Position numbers and translations under genes: made by a program. The notes under the pieces are model-generated. The model worked only from the letters and a program-made list of their open reading frames with translations, was not told the DNA's origin and did no database searches. A DNA stretch of 64,000 nucleotides. It comes from an uncultured Draconibacterium sp. (GTDB lineage: Bacteria > Bacteroidota > Bacteroidia > Bacteroidales > Prolixibacteraceae). The stretch covers positions 12,501-76,500 of the forward strand of contig NZ_OY771645.1 in NCBI RefSeq assembly GCF_963674925.1, written 5' to 3'. Shown here piece after piece: positions 27,459-35,742 of this stretch (position 1 is the stretch's first letter; every line of letters begins with the position of its first letter).

Positions 27459-28216
27459 TATTTTATCCTCCCATCCAGTTTTGGATTAACACGCTGATCG
27501 TTAGCTGTCAATTCTTCCAGATACTCGATTATCACATCACGTATTTTTTCTCCACTGTTTATAAGCTGCTCATTTTCGGCTAGCATTTCAAGTCCATCGC
27601 CACCAGCTGCCACATAATCGTTCGTTACCAACCAGTAGCTTTTATTGACATCGATTTTCTCGCCTCCTATTTTCACATCTGCGGCTTTATCATCGGCAAT
27701 AACCATTTGCGCTCCTCCAACACTTCCTCCTCCATGATCGGCAATATAATCCATAAAAGCCTGCATTTTTTCGCCTTTAAGTTCTAAAAATACCAATTCG
27801 TTCTCGAAAGGCATTAACTCAAAAATATTTCCTACGGTAATCTCCCCTTTCGGAAGTGTTGAACGTATGCCGCCGTAATTAAAGAATGAGACGGCAGGCG
27901 TAAGATTCAATTGATGATCATTAGCCACTACTGCTCCTTGCTCCAATAATAAGTCGCCCAAAAAGTTAGTCAACAGACTTTCCGGTTTGTCTTTAACCAA
28001 TTCATTTTCAGAGATGGCAAGCACCCGGTTCATATCTTTTTCAAGTATGTTTTTATATGGAGCATAAAGCTTTACAATAGTACTATCCATTGTTCCAATC
28101 TCCTCTGAGACAGAAACATTCTCGATTTCATAACTTTTTTGAACAAATTGTGTTTTACACGAAAAAGTGAATAGAAGGCAAGTTATTAACAACAGATAGC
28201 TGATAGTTTGTCGCAT
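27458..28216 (-). CDS. 5'-nucleotidase C-terminal domain lipoprotein
   Basis: A 252-residue protein equal to the C-terminal nucleotide-binding domain of 5'-nucleotidases (VSFFNYGGIRSTLPKGEITVGNIFELMPFEN, TNDYVAAGGDGLEM). A lipobox LFTFSC (Cys20) makes it a membrane-anchored lipoprotein. The domain lies in its own gene upstream of the catalytic-domain gene, the reverse of the order within single-chain enzymes. The genes overlap as TAATG. Division of a 5'-nucleotidase into two cistrons is seen in Bacteroidetes; anchoring of only one half is a notable detail. Confidence 0.88.
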   Translation of the reverse strand: MRQTISYLLLITCLLFTFSCKTQFVQKSYEIENVSVSEEIGTMDSTIVKLYAPYKNILEKDMNRVLAISENELVKDKPESLLTNFLGDLLLEQGAVVANDHQLNLTPAVSFFNYGGIRSTLPKGEITVGNIFELMPFENELVFLELKGEKMQAFMDYIADHGGGSVGGAQMVIADDKAADVKIGGEKIDVNKSYWLVTNDYVAAGGDGLEMLAENEQLINSGEKIRDVIIEYLEELTANDQRVNPKLDGRIK

Positions 28217-28259
28217 AAATAAATAATAGTTTTTTCCGTTAATTCTATTTTAGCATTAA

Positions 28260-29345
28260 ATGTTGTGCAAAGGAAACAAAATAGTAGTGAACATGTTCGG
28301 TTTAAACTTACATATTAATTCAGTTACCAAGGTAATTTTCATCTTATTTTTGGCAATATTTCTGCTTCCCTTAAACAGCCTTTCGCAAACCAAAGAAGTT
28401 GTTGCACTAAAAGGCGATGGAATATACCGTTTGCTAACCAGATATGGTTTATCATCATCGGAATATATGGATGATTTTATTGCCTTAAACAAAACCAACC
28501 TGGGGAAAAATAACACCTTGCTTGCCGGTGTAAAATACAAACTTCCTGATACGGCAAAATTGCCGGCTACGCCAACAACAAGCGCCACCCCTTCAAAAGG
28601 AACCGGCAAAGTTGTACGTTACGATATTTTTGGCAGCGAATATGCTGATGTTGAAATTAAAAGCAACGATCTGAAAGGAGCTGTGTACTACCTGGTTGGC
28701 GGACATGGAGGCCCTGACCCCGGTGCTGTTGGAAAATACAATGGCTATCATGTTTATGAAGATGAATATGCATACGATGTTACCCTACGCCTTGCACGAA
28801 AGCTTATTGAAAATGGTGCCACAGTTTACATGATCACCCGCGACAAAAACGACGGAATTCGTGATGAATACAGCCTTAAAGCCGATAAAGACGAAGTTTG
28901 TTATCCGAACCTACAAATTCCGCTGAATCAAACCCGGCGCCTACGTCAACGTACTGAGGCAGTGAATAGTCTGTATAAAAAGCACAAAGGATCCTTTCAG
29001 CGGATGATTGCGGTGCATGTCGATTCAAGATCCAAAGGCGAAAACATCGATATCTTTTTCTATCACGACAAACGCAGCGAAACCGGAGAAAAAGCATGTA
29101 AAATTCTTCGCGACACGATTGAAAAAAAATACCACGAAGTTCAGCCTAATCGCGGTTACACCGGCACAGTATCAACCCGAAATTTGTACGTGGTGAGAAA
29201 TACCTGGCCTACTGCCGTTTTTATCGAACTTGGAAATATGAACCACCAGCGCGATGTAAAACGTTTGGTTATTCCCGATAACCGCCAGGCTGTGGCCAAC
29301 TGGTTAGCACTTGGCTTAATAACCGACTATAAAACCAATAAATAA
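28260..29345 (+). CDS. N-acetylmuramoyl-L-alanine amidase with LysM-like region
   Basis: A 361-residue cell-wall hydrolase that cuts the amide between muramic acid and the stem peptide. The hydrophobic signal IFILFLAIFLLPLNSLSQ lies at about 24-43. A LysM-like segment follows (ALKGDGIYRLLTRYG ... LLAGVKYKLP). The Amidase_3 catalytic domain is at about 135-355, with zinc ligands in LVGGHGGPDPGAVG (His), YEDEYAYDV (Glu) and AVHVDSR (His), and the catalytic Glu in VFIELGNM. Translation might instead start at 28293 (MFGLNLHIN), which places the signal peptide better. It is divergent from the 5'-nucleotidase operon, with only 43 bases between starts. Confidence 0.88.
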   Translation: MLCKGNKIVVNMFGLNLHINSVTKVIFILFLAIFLLPLNSLSQTKEVVALKGDGIYRLLTRYGLSSSEYMDDFIALNKTNLGKNNTLLAGVKYKLPDTAKLPATPTTSATPSKGTGKVVRYDIFGSEYADVEIKSNDLKGAVYYLVGGHGGPDPGAVGKYNGYHVYEDEYAYDVTLRLARKLIENGATVYMITRDKNDGIRDEYSLKADKDEVCYPNLQIPLNQTRRLRQRTEAVNSLYKKHKGSFQRMIAVHVDSRSKGENIDIFFYHDKRSETGEKACKILRDTIEKKYHEVQPNRGYTGTVSTRNLYVVRNTWPTAVFIELGNMNHQRDVKRLVIPDNRQAVANWLALGLITDYKTNK

Positions 29346-29409
29346 CCCGCTTCTTTCCTGCTCAACTTAAAACCTAACCATTTGTTATGCTTGTGTGAAT
29401 CACAAACAA

Positions 29410-29766
29410 ATGATACTACTTTTCGACGGTGTTTGTAATCTCTGTAATTCAGCCGTTGATATTATACTGAAAAAAGCGCGTGAGAGCCATTTTAAGCTTA
29501 TTCCGCTGCAATCGGATGAAGGACAACAACTATTAAAGGAGTTTGATTTGCCACTTGAAATTAACACCGTAGTGCTTATTCACAACAATCAGGTATTTTC
29601 TGAATCGGAAGCAGTGCTTGAAATCTGCAGGTACCTAAAAGCTCCGTGGAGCTGGCTGGCAGTATTTAAAATTCTGCCTAAAAGCTGGCGCAACAAATTA
29701 TATCGTTTTGTAGCCAATAACCGCTACAAATGGTTTGGGAAACGAACAAGTTGCCGTAGTTTTTAA
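29410..29766 (+). CDS. DCC family thiol-disulfide oxidoreductase-like protein (DUF393)
   Basis: A 118-residue protein of the DCC/DUF393 family, named after the N-terminal DxxCxxC motif, here DGVCNLCN within the first 13 residues. The family has a thioredoxin-like fold and is predicted to act on disulfides, but its substrates are unknown. The C-terminus YKWFGKRTSCRSF is typical. The ATG at 29410 is preferred to the in-frame GTG at 29395 because it gives the usual short N-terminus (MILLFDGVC). It follows the amidase by 64 bases on the same strand. Confidence 0.82.
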   Translation: MILLFDGVCNLCNSAVDIILKKARESHFKLIPLQSDEGQQLLKEFDLPLEINTVVLIHNNQVFSESEAVLEICRYLKAPWSWLAVFKILPKSWRNKLYRFVANNRYKWFGKRTSCRSF

Positions 29767-29800
29767 TGCACAAACATATTCCCTTTACTTATTATTACCC

Positions 29801-29963
29801 TGCGAGTATACTATTTTATCCTGCGACCTATTAATAATGCCTTGCGAGCTAGAATTATTACCGTGCGAGTATCTAATATTAACATGCGAGTATAGCTCGC
29901 TCATGTTTTTTTGTAGCTCGCACTCGTTTATCTTTAGCTCGCTAATCAGTTTTACTTACTCGC
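29801..29963. repeat. 21-bp-period array of GCGAG and CTCGC motifs
   Basis: TGCGAG (TGCGAC once) occurs at 29801, 29822, 29843, 29864 and 29885, each exactly 21 bases apart. The complementary motif AGCTCGC then occurs at 29894, 29915 and 29936, again 21 bases apart, with a degenerate ACTCGCG at about 29958. The sequence between motifs is AT-rich and variable. It fills the intergenic space between the convergent DCC and DUF4924 genes. A 91-codon open frame crossing it begins inside the DCC gene and is probably not translated. Confidence 0.8.
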
Positions 29964-30061
29964 GCATTTATTTTTATTACAGGAGCAATAAAAACACGGA
30001 GGTAATATGAAAATCAGAAGCAAGTAAAAATTACGGGTTGGGGTATAAACTAAAAAGCTGG

Positions 30062-30601
30062 TTAGAAATCAAAATCGCCGTTTTCGAAATCGCGATACAG
30101 TTTCGATAAATCACCCAACCATTTACTGATGCGTTTTATGGCTTCCAGCGTATCGATCGAAATATCTTTTTGTTGCATTTTTAACAGCAGAAAACCGTAT
30201 ACAGCGGTAATTCCCAGGTCGACATCATTTTTCGCTTCCGGATTTTTCTCTTTTAACTCCGACACCAGCCCAGCAACCGTTTTGTAGGTTTGCACGTACA
30301 TGCCGTCTTTCGAGGTTTCCATAAGCTTTAAATGAAAATCGTTAACATCCGAAACCAGGTTGGTAAGAAATTGCAGATGCCCTTTTTCCCTGATCTGCTC
30401 TTTATCCATCATCAGCAATAAATTAGCATACCAGTCGGTAATAGCAGCTTTTGTTTTATCATCGGCTTTGTAATTGGACACCAAACGCTCTTCAATAAGC
30501 TCCATATCCATTTTAAAAGCCCTGATCATGTCTTCAATCTGATACAAATACAGGATATATTCGGCAATATTCTCTTTTCGTTTTTGTTTTGCTACAAGCA
30601 T
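30062..30601 (-). CDS. DUF4924 family protein
   Basis: A 179-residue, mostly helical cytoplasmic protein of the Bacteroidetes-restricted DUF4924 family (KRKENIAEYILYLYQIEDMIRAF at the N-terminus, KRISKWLGDLSKLYRDFENG at the end). There is no signal peptide, membrane segment or known catalytic motif. Function is unknown. It sits between two repeat-bearing intergenic regions and upstream of nothing obvious, so context does not help. Confidence 0.82.
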   Translation of the reverse strand: MLVAKQKRKENIAEYILYLYQIEDMIRAFKMDMELIEERLVSNYKADDKTKAAITDWYANLLLMMDKEQIREKGHLQFLTNLVSDVNDFHLKLMETSKDGMYVQTYKTVAGLVSELKEKNPEAKNDVDLGITAVYGFLLLKMQQKDISIDTLEAIKRISKWLGDLSKLYRDFENGDFDF

Positions 30602-30606
30602 AATTA

Positions 30607-30769
30607 TTGTTTTTTGTTTTAACGACTCAAGTTACGAGCCGCGAGCTACCAGCCTCAAGTTACGAGTATCTAAAATCAAGTATCCGGTATCAATCTCCAT
30701 CAATTTCACTTTCACAAAGTCTCAGCGCTCAAATTCTCTTGTCAATCTTAAACTCACTCTTTCTCATTC
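30607..30769 (-). repeat. Degenerate intergenic repeat, copy 1
   Basis: Low-complexity intergenic sequence built from short near-repeats. In reverse complement it reads CCGGATACTTG, TACTCGTAACTTG, GTAGCTCGC and GCTCGTAACTTG in sequence. The same ordered modules occur at 37081-37300 and 38398-38528. It lies between the DUF4924 start and the stop of the S4-domain gene. Confidence 0.6.
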
Positions 30770-31147
30770 TTACCACTCAAAAAAGTCATCCAAATCGCGA
30801 CGATCCTTTTTGGTTGGTCGCCCGGTGCCTTTCTCACGTACACTCCAACGCATATTTTTTTGCATCTCGAGCAATTCGATTTCCTCGGGTGGCGTCACAT
30901 CCTCAGCAAAATCAGTAACCAGTTTGGCTCCCATTCTTTTTCCGGTAAGCGCCAGCACTTTAAAACTTTTGGTAATCGGCGATTTCCGCACTTTTATTAC
31001 CTCGCCCACATGTACTTCGCGCGAGGCTTTTATCACTGAATCACCAATTGTTACATGGCCTTTTTTACAGGCCTCGGTAGCCTGACTGCGGGTTTTAAAG
31101 ATCCGCACGGCCCACAACCATTTATCTATGCGAACTCCTTCAGCCAT
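30770..31147 (-). CDS. S4 domain RNA-binding protein (Hsp15-like)
   Basis: A 125-residue protein with an N-terminal S4 RNA-binding domain (VRIDKWLWAVRIFKTRSQATEAC ... VRKS), resembling Hsp15, which binds free 50S subunits carrying peptidyl-tRNA during stress. The C-terminus is basic (GTGRPTKKDRRDLDDFFEW), as in that family. It starts immediately after the pth stop codon and is the last gene of the rplY-pth-S4 cluster, a sensible ribosome-rescue grouping. The exact role is inferred from the family. Confidence 0.87.
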   Translation of the reverse strand: MAEGVRIDKWLWAVRIFKTRSQATEACKKGHVTIGDSVIKASREVHVGEVIKVRKSPITKSFKVLALTGKRMGAKLVTDFAEDVTPPEEIELLEMQKNMRWSVREKGTGRPTKKDRRDLDDFFEW

Positions 31148-31711
31148 CTATTTTTTGTTATGGAAATTCATTGTGCGCTCGACACCAAGCGTTCCAAAGC
31201 TTTTTATAATTTCAATGGAATCGTCGATCTTAAATGGCAATTCCTTTTGCTCTTCTTTCGACCACTCGCCTAACACATAGTTTACCTGGCGGCCTTTATG
31301 GAAATCGTCGCCAATACCAAAGCGCAAACGGGCATAATCGTTTCGTCCCAGCACCTGGTTAATGTTTTCGAGCCCATTGTGTCCGCCGGCTCCGCCTTTT
31401 GCACGTACTCTGAGCGTACCAAAGGGCAATGCCAGGTCGTCAACCAGCACGAGCATGTTTTTTATATCAATCTTTTCTTGTTGTAACCAGTAATTTACTG
31501 CCCGTCCACTCAGATTCATGTAGGTGGTTGGCTTTAGCAAAATAAACGTTCGGCCTTTGAACTTATATTCGGCCACAAAACCGTAACGCTTATCGCTAAA
31601 ACTAATATTGGACGCCTCAGCGAGTGCGTCCAATATTTGAAAGCCAATATTATGGCGAGTATTTTTATATTCTGGTCCTATATTACCTAGTCCGGCAATT
31701 AAGTATTTCAT
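31148..31711 (-). CDS. pth: Peptidyl-tRNA hydrolase
   Basis: A 187-residue enzyme that releases peptides from peptidyl-tRNA dropped by the ribosome. Family motifs are GLGNIGPEYKNTRHNIGF, with the catalytic His, LLKPTTYMNLSG, VDDLALPFG with the catalytic Asp, and GGAGGHNGL. The length matches bacterial Pth. It follows the L25 gene by 66 bases and directly abuts the S4 gene. The rplY-pth order is widely conserved. Confidence 0.97.
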   Translation of the reverse strand: MKYLIAGLGNIGPEYKNTRHNIGFQILDALAEASNISFSDKRYGFVAEYKFKGRTFILLKPTTYMNLSGRAVNYWLQQEKIDIKNMLVLVDDLALPFGTLRVRAKGGAGGHNGLENINQVLGRNDYARLRFGIGDDFHKGRQVNYVLGEWSKEEQKELPFKIDDSIEIIKSFGTLGVERTMNFHNKK

Positions 31712-31777
31712 CTGTTTTTAGTTTTATTTCAGATGATTCGCCCTGCTTAAGCAAGACTTATTTCACTTGAATATAAT

Positions 31778-32407
31778 TTATTCTTCTGAAGATTCCGGTG
31801 CTTCAGCTTCTTCAGCTGACTCTTCTTCGTCGTCGTCAACCATGGCACCGGCAGCAGATCTTGCAGCCCTAGTGATACCAACACCAACAATAACATTCGA
31901 TTTAGGATCTAACAGCTCGATTCCAGGAATATTCAGGTCAGCCACTTTAATACTTTGGCCGATATCAAGTTTTGTTACATCAATATTAATTGTATCAGGT
32001 AATTTATCAGCCAAAGCTCTTACACTCAAACGACGAAGTGTACTGTTTAATTTACCACCTTTTCTTAAACCTTTAGCAAAACCTTCAATTTTTACAGGAA
32101 TGTTGATTTTTACTGGTTTATCGTCTTTAATTTCAAGGAAATCAACGTGAAGTACTAACTCCTCAACCGGGTGCCACTGAATGTCTTGCATAATTGCTTT
32201 ATACACAGTACCATCAATGTCAAGGTCGATAAGGTATACGCTTGGTGTATAAACTAATTGTCTTAACTCGGCAAAAGAAACTGCGAAGTGAATTGGCTGC
32301 TCGCCACCGTACAATACTGCAGGAGCTTTCTCTTCTGCGCGAAGTTTTTTTGCGTCTTTCTTTCCAAGAGAACTTCTTAATTCTCCTTTAATTACTACTG
32401 ATTTCAT
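31778..32407 (-). CDS. rplY: 50S ribosomal protein L25/general stress protein Ctc
   Basis: A 209-residue long-form L25 (Ctc type), which binds 5S rRNA. The N-terminal L25 beta-barrel (GELRSSLGKKDAKKLRAEEKAPAVLYGG) spans about 1-95, and the TL5 C-terminal domain reaches about residue 185. The acidic tail DDDEEESAEEAEAPESSEE is disordered. A TATTTTTG box at 32513-32520 is the likely promoter for rplY-pth-S4. Confidence 0.95.
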   Translation of the reverse strand: MKSVVIKGELRSSLGKKDAKKLRAEEKAPAVLYGGEQPIHFAVSFAELRQLVYTPSVYLIDLDIDGTVYKAIMQDIQWHPVEELVLHVDFLEIKDDKPVKINIPVKIEGFAKGLRKGGKLNSTLRRLSVRALADKLPDTINIDVTKLDIGQSIKVADLNIPGIELLDPKSNVIVGVGITRAARSAAGAMVDDDEEESAEEAEAPESSEE

Positions 32408-32512
32408 TTTAAATAATTTACGTTAATAAATATGGTACTCAGTCCTCCCTTCCTTTTGGTCGGGCAAACAGCATACACATCATTAATGCGTCTGCTTATG
32501 GAAAAAGCGGTG

Positions 32513-32520
32513 CAAAAATA
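32513..32520 (-). promoter_or_regulatory. Promoter -7 box of the rplY-pth-S4 cluster
   Basis: The minus strand reads TATTTTTG (TAnnTTTG). At 19 bases upstream the sequence is TTCG, a 3 of 4 match to the TTTG -33 element. It lies about 105 bases before the rplY start and just beyond the prs gene end. Confidence 0.55.
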
Positions 32521-32524
32521 GAAA

Positions 32525-33466
32525 TTATTTATAATATAACGAACTTATTGACTGATTTTTATAAACTCTGCGAATGGCTTCGCCAAAAGCCTCAGCAGTA
32601 GTGATGTATTTAATTTTATCGCAGCCTGTTTTTGGTTTAATCGAATCGGTAAAATATACTTCCTCCAACTCCGATTTTTCAATTCGTTCCAAGGCCGGAC
32701 CCGATAGTACTCCGTGTGCCGCAAAAGCGCGAACACTTCTTGCACCTTTTTTCTTCATCAGGTTGGCAGCTTTGGTAATTGTTCCTGCAGTGTCAATCAT
32801 GTCGTCAACAATAATTACATCTTTGTTTTCAACATCACCAATAACCGTCATGTTACCCACCTCGTTAGGACGTGCACGTGTTTTGTGACAAATAACGATA
32901 CCTGTGTTTAACATTTTTGCATAGGTATTGGCACGTTTTGTACCACCCACATCAGGCGACGCGATAACGACATTATCCAGTCCCATTTTTTCGATAAACG
33001 GAACAAAAAGCGTTGAAGCGTATAAATGATCTACGGGTACATCAAAAAATCCCTGAATCTGGTCGGCATGCAAATCCATAGTAATCAGCCTGTCGATTCC
33101 GGAAACGGTAAGCAGGTCGGCAACCAGTTTCGCACCGATAGAAACCCTTGGTTTGTCTTTGCGGTCCTGACGTGCATAACCAAAATAAGGTATTACTGCA
33201 ATTACTTTGTAAGCGCTTGCACGTTTTGCGGCATCAACCATTAACAACAGCTCCAACAGGTTATCGGCAGTAGGTGGTGTTGACTGCACAATAAAAATAT
33301 GCGAGCCACGAATCGTCTCTTCGTAACAGGGTTCAAATTCGCCGTCGGCAAAAACCGGGCACGACGAATGTCCCAGATCAACATCCAGACTATCGCAAAT
33401 TTTTTCAGTTAAATGCCGTGTTGCACGACCGGTAAAAATTTTCAGTGGGTGAGTTTTCATCTCCAT
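32525..33466 (-). CDS. prs: Ribose-phosphate pyrophosphokinase (PRPP synthetase)
   Basis: A 313-residue enzyme making PRPP from ribose 5-phosphate and ATP for nucleotide, His and Trp synthesis. Motifs are PYFGYARQDRK, MDLHADQIQGFF (metal His), the flexible loop around GGTKRANTYAK, and the PRPP-binding loop VIIVDDMIDTAGT. The length is normal. The start may be the second Met at 33460 (MKTHPLK). A TAACTTTG box at 33603-33610 lies about 140 bases upstream. Confidence 0.97.
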   Translation of the reverse strand: MEMKTHPLKIFTGRATRHLTEKICDSLDVDLGHSSCPVFADGEFEPCYEETIRGSHIFIVQSTPPTADNLLELLLMVDAAKRASAYKVIAVIPYFGYARQDRKDKPRVSIGAKLVADLLTVSGIDRLITMDLHADQIQGFFDVPVDHLYASTLFVPFIEKMGLDNVVIASPDVGGTKRANTYAKMLNTGIVICHKTRARPNEVGNMTVIGDVENKDVIIVDDMIDTAGTITKAANLMKKKGARSVRAFAAHGVLSGPALERIEKSELEEVYFTDSIKPKTGCDKIKYITTAEAFGEAIRRVYKNQSISSLYYK

Positions 33467-33602
33467 TTATTTAATGATTTTTTTGTTTCAACAAATTGTG
33501 TTGGAGTAGATATGGCGAGTTGGTTTGACCACATTTCAGAAGTAAAATTCAGCATTACTCTACGTTTCGCCATCTTGATTTCTTTGAATATTAAAGATTT
33601 TG

Positions 33603-33610
33603 CAAAGTTA
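33603..33610 (-). promoter_or_regulatory. Probable prs promoter -7 box
   Basis: The minus strand reads TAACTTTG followed by CAAAATC, 137 bases before the prs ATG. No matching -33 element at 19-20 bases. It implies a leader of about 130 nt. Confidence 0.45.
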
Positions 33611-33672
33611 ACAACTTTACGTGTTTCTTAAATAATTGTTAGCTCATATAGTTTGTTCAATTCTACGAAAAT

Positions 33673-34269
33673 CTAGTGGGCTTTATTCACCTCGTCTATC
33701 ATCCCCAGAATTTCGTCTTTTCCAATTCCCTTTTCAGCCGAAGATATAAAATACCCGGGCATTGTTTCCCAAATCTGAAACATCTTTTCTTCGTAAGCTT
33801 TCAAGTTGTTTTCCAACTCCTTTGGTTTCAGCTTATCTGTTTTGGTAAAAACTATATTGAAAGGAATTTCGCTAATGCCCAGCCATTCCATAAATTCAAG
33901 ATCAACTTTTTGCGCTTCATGACGCGAATCGATCAATACGAACAGACAATACAGATTTTCACGTTTCAGGATATAATTTTTGAGCATTTTCTCCCATTTC
34001 AAGCGCTCGGCTTTCGGCACTTGCGCGTAACCGTAGCCAGGCAAATCAACCAGGTACCATTCTTTGTTGATAAGAAAATGATTGATCAGGCGCGTTTTCC
34101 CGGGTTTACCCGAAATTTTCGCCAACGATCTTTTGTTGGTGAGCATATTTATTAACGACGACTTGCCCACATTCGACCGGCCTATAAATGCATACTCCGG
34201 CCGATCGGGTGCCGGACATTTGTCGACTGCAGTATTGCTCATCACAAACTGAGCTTCTTTTATCTCCAT
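33673..34269 (-). CDS. engB: Ribosome biogenesis GTPase YsxC/EngB
   Basis: A 198-residue GTPase needed for 50S subunit assembly. G motifs are G1 GRSNVGKSS (30-38), G2/G3 around TRLINHF and DLPGYGYA, G4 TKTDK and G5 SSAEKG. The length matches the family. It lies 46 bases after manA on the same strand. Confidence 0.95.
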   Translation of the reverse strand: MEIKEAQFVMSNTAVDKCPAPDRPEYAFIGRSNVGKSSLINMLTNKRSLAKISGKPGKTRLINHFLINKEWYLVDLPGYGYAQVPKAERLKWEKMLKNYILKRENLYCLFVLIDSRHEAQKVDLEFMEWLGISEIPFNIVFTKTDKLKPKELENNLKAYEEKMFQIWETMPGYFISSAEKGIGKDEILGMIDEVNKAH

Positions 34270-34315
34270 AAAAGGTGCGTTTTTAGAATGATTTCTTAAG
34301 GTAAGAAATATTCTG

Positions 34316-35299
34316 CTATTTGATATAAACCTCGAGAATTTTTACCGATTCGCTTTTTGGCTTCAACTGCACCGATTCAATGCTGGCAGGCAAAAGAACG
34401 GTCTCTCCCATCGCTACTGTTTCTGATCCTTCTTCGGTAACAATTTCAAAATCGCCTTCCAAAGTCATGAAAATAACAAACGAATCAAGCTGGTTGTAAT
34501 CTTTATCCTGCTCTTTATTGAATTCGATAATATTTGTAGTGAAATACGGGCAGCTTACAATTTCTACCGCTTTATTTTCCTCGGTTTTGTAATCTGTTTT
34601 GTACTGGCTCGAGTACGAAAAATCGATGGCATCCAATGCCAAATCGGTATGCAATTCGCGCTCGTTTCCTTTATCGTCTTTGCGGTTGTAATCGAAAATA
34701 CGGTAAGTAACATCCGATGTTTGCTGAATTTCGGCCACCAAACAGCCTTTTCCAATAGCATGAACACGACCGGCTGGAATAAAGAAAACATCGCCAACCT
34801 GTGCCTCATCGTAATGCAGCAAATCGGTTAATTTACCCGAGTTGAAATATTCAAGGTATTTCTCGCGATCAACTACCTGGTTAAATCCGGAGTTGATAAG
34901 TGCTCCATTTTCGGCTCCGGCCACATACCACATTTCAGTTTTTCCGAAGGCATTGTGTCTTTCTTTCGACAGTTTATCATCGGGGTGAACCTGAATAGAC
35001 AGATCGTCCTGTGCATCGATAAATTTAATGAGCAGTGGAAATTCATTTCCAAACTTTTCATAAACTTTGTCGCCTACCAAATCTCCCATATATATTTCAA
35101 TCAACTCATTCAGATCGTTGCCGGCCAAAAAGCCATTGCTCACCACCGAAATATTTCCGTCAACACCCGAAAGTTCCCAGCTTTCGCCACAGTTGGGCAT
35201 ATCGCCAAAATCTTTGTTCAGGATGGTTTTCATTCGGTTTCCACCCCAGATTTTTTCATGAAAAATAGGGTTGAATTTTATGGGATACAGATTACTCAT
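34316..35299 (-). CDS. manA: Mannose-6-phosphate isomerase, class I
   Basis: A 327-residue zinc-dependent isomerase converting fructose 6-phosphate and mannose 6-phosphate. Motifs include NPIFHEKIWGG near the start, SIQVHPDD (zinc His), GKTEMWYV, and FIPAGRVHAIGKGCLVAEIQQTSDVTYRIFDY. Length and motifs fit the short bacterial type (Bacillus ManA-like). It could supply GDP-mannose and GDP-fucose synthesis for surface glycans, but no such genes are nearby. Confidence 0.93.
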   Translation of the reverse strand: MSNLYPIKFNPIFHEKIWGGNRMKTILNKDFGDMPNCGESWELSGVDGNISVVSNGFLAGNDLNELIEIYMGDLVGDKVYEKFGNEFPLLIKFIDAQDDLSIQVHPDDKLSKERHNAFGKTEMWYVAGAENGALINSGFNQVVDREKYLEYFNSGKLTDLLHYDEAQVGDVFFIPAGRVHAIGKGCLVAEIQQTSDVTYRIFDYNRKDDKGNERELHTDLALDAIDFSYSSQYKTDYKTEENKAVEIVSCPYFTTNIIEFNKEQDKDYNQLDSFVIFMTLEGDFEIVTEEGSETVAMGETVLLPASIESVQLKPKSESVKILEVYIK

Positions 35300-35337
35300 A
35301 ATTTGTACGGATTATCGTATAACTATTAAAATTCGGA

Positions 35338-35637
35338 TTAAAAATTAAAATCAACAGCAGCGCGTGCCTCGGTGGTTTCGACAACACGTTTTACCACTTT
35401 CATATGCTCGGGATGCACTCGGTATACATCCAGATCTTCAACACTTTCGAAATGCGAAAGCAAGGCCAAATCGTAACTTTTCGAGTCTAATTCATAATTT
35501 TCGCCTACCTCAATGTGCTTCAATTCAGCGATTTTATCTTTTAAACCCAATAACATTGCTTTTAGTTCGGCAATTATTTCCGTTTTTTCTTCGGCCGGAT
35601 AATCCTTCAATTTAAAAAGAACGACGTGATTAATCAT
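35338..35637 (-). CDS. Dabb family stress-responsive alpha-beta barrel protein
   Basis: A 99-residue protein with the Dabb (stress responsive A/B barrel) domain: INHVVLFKLKDY at the start, HIEVGENYELDSKSYDLALLSHFES in the middle, and VHPEHMKVVKRVVE. Such proteins form ferredoxin-like dimers; their substrates are usually unknown. A TATTTTCG promoter-like box lies at 35675-35682. It is a monocistronic gene facing udk. Confidence 0.87.
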   Translation of the reverse strand: MINHVVLFKLKDYPAEEKTEIIAELKAMLLGLKDKIAELKHIEVGENYELDSKSYDLALLSHFESVEDLDVYRVHPEHMKVVKRVVETTEARAAVDFNF

Positions 35638-35742
35638 TGCTGTCTATTTTTTGTAACTTGTGCTTTTATGGCTGCGAAAATAGTGTTTTCTTAGCGTTAA
35701 ATTTTAATCTTCAAGTATCATTTAACAAATAAATTGGACAAT

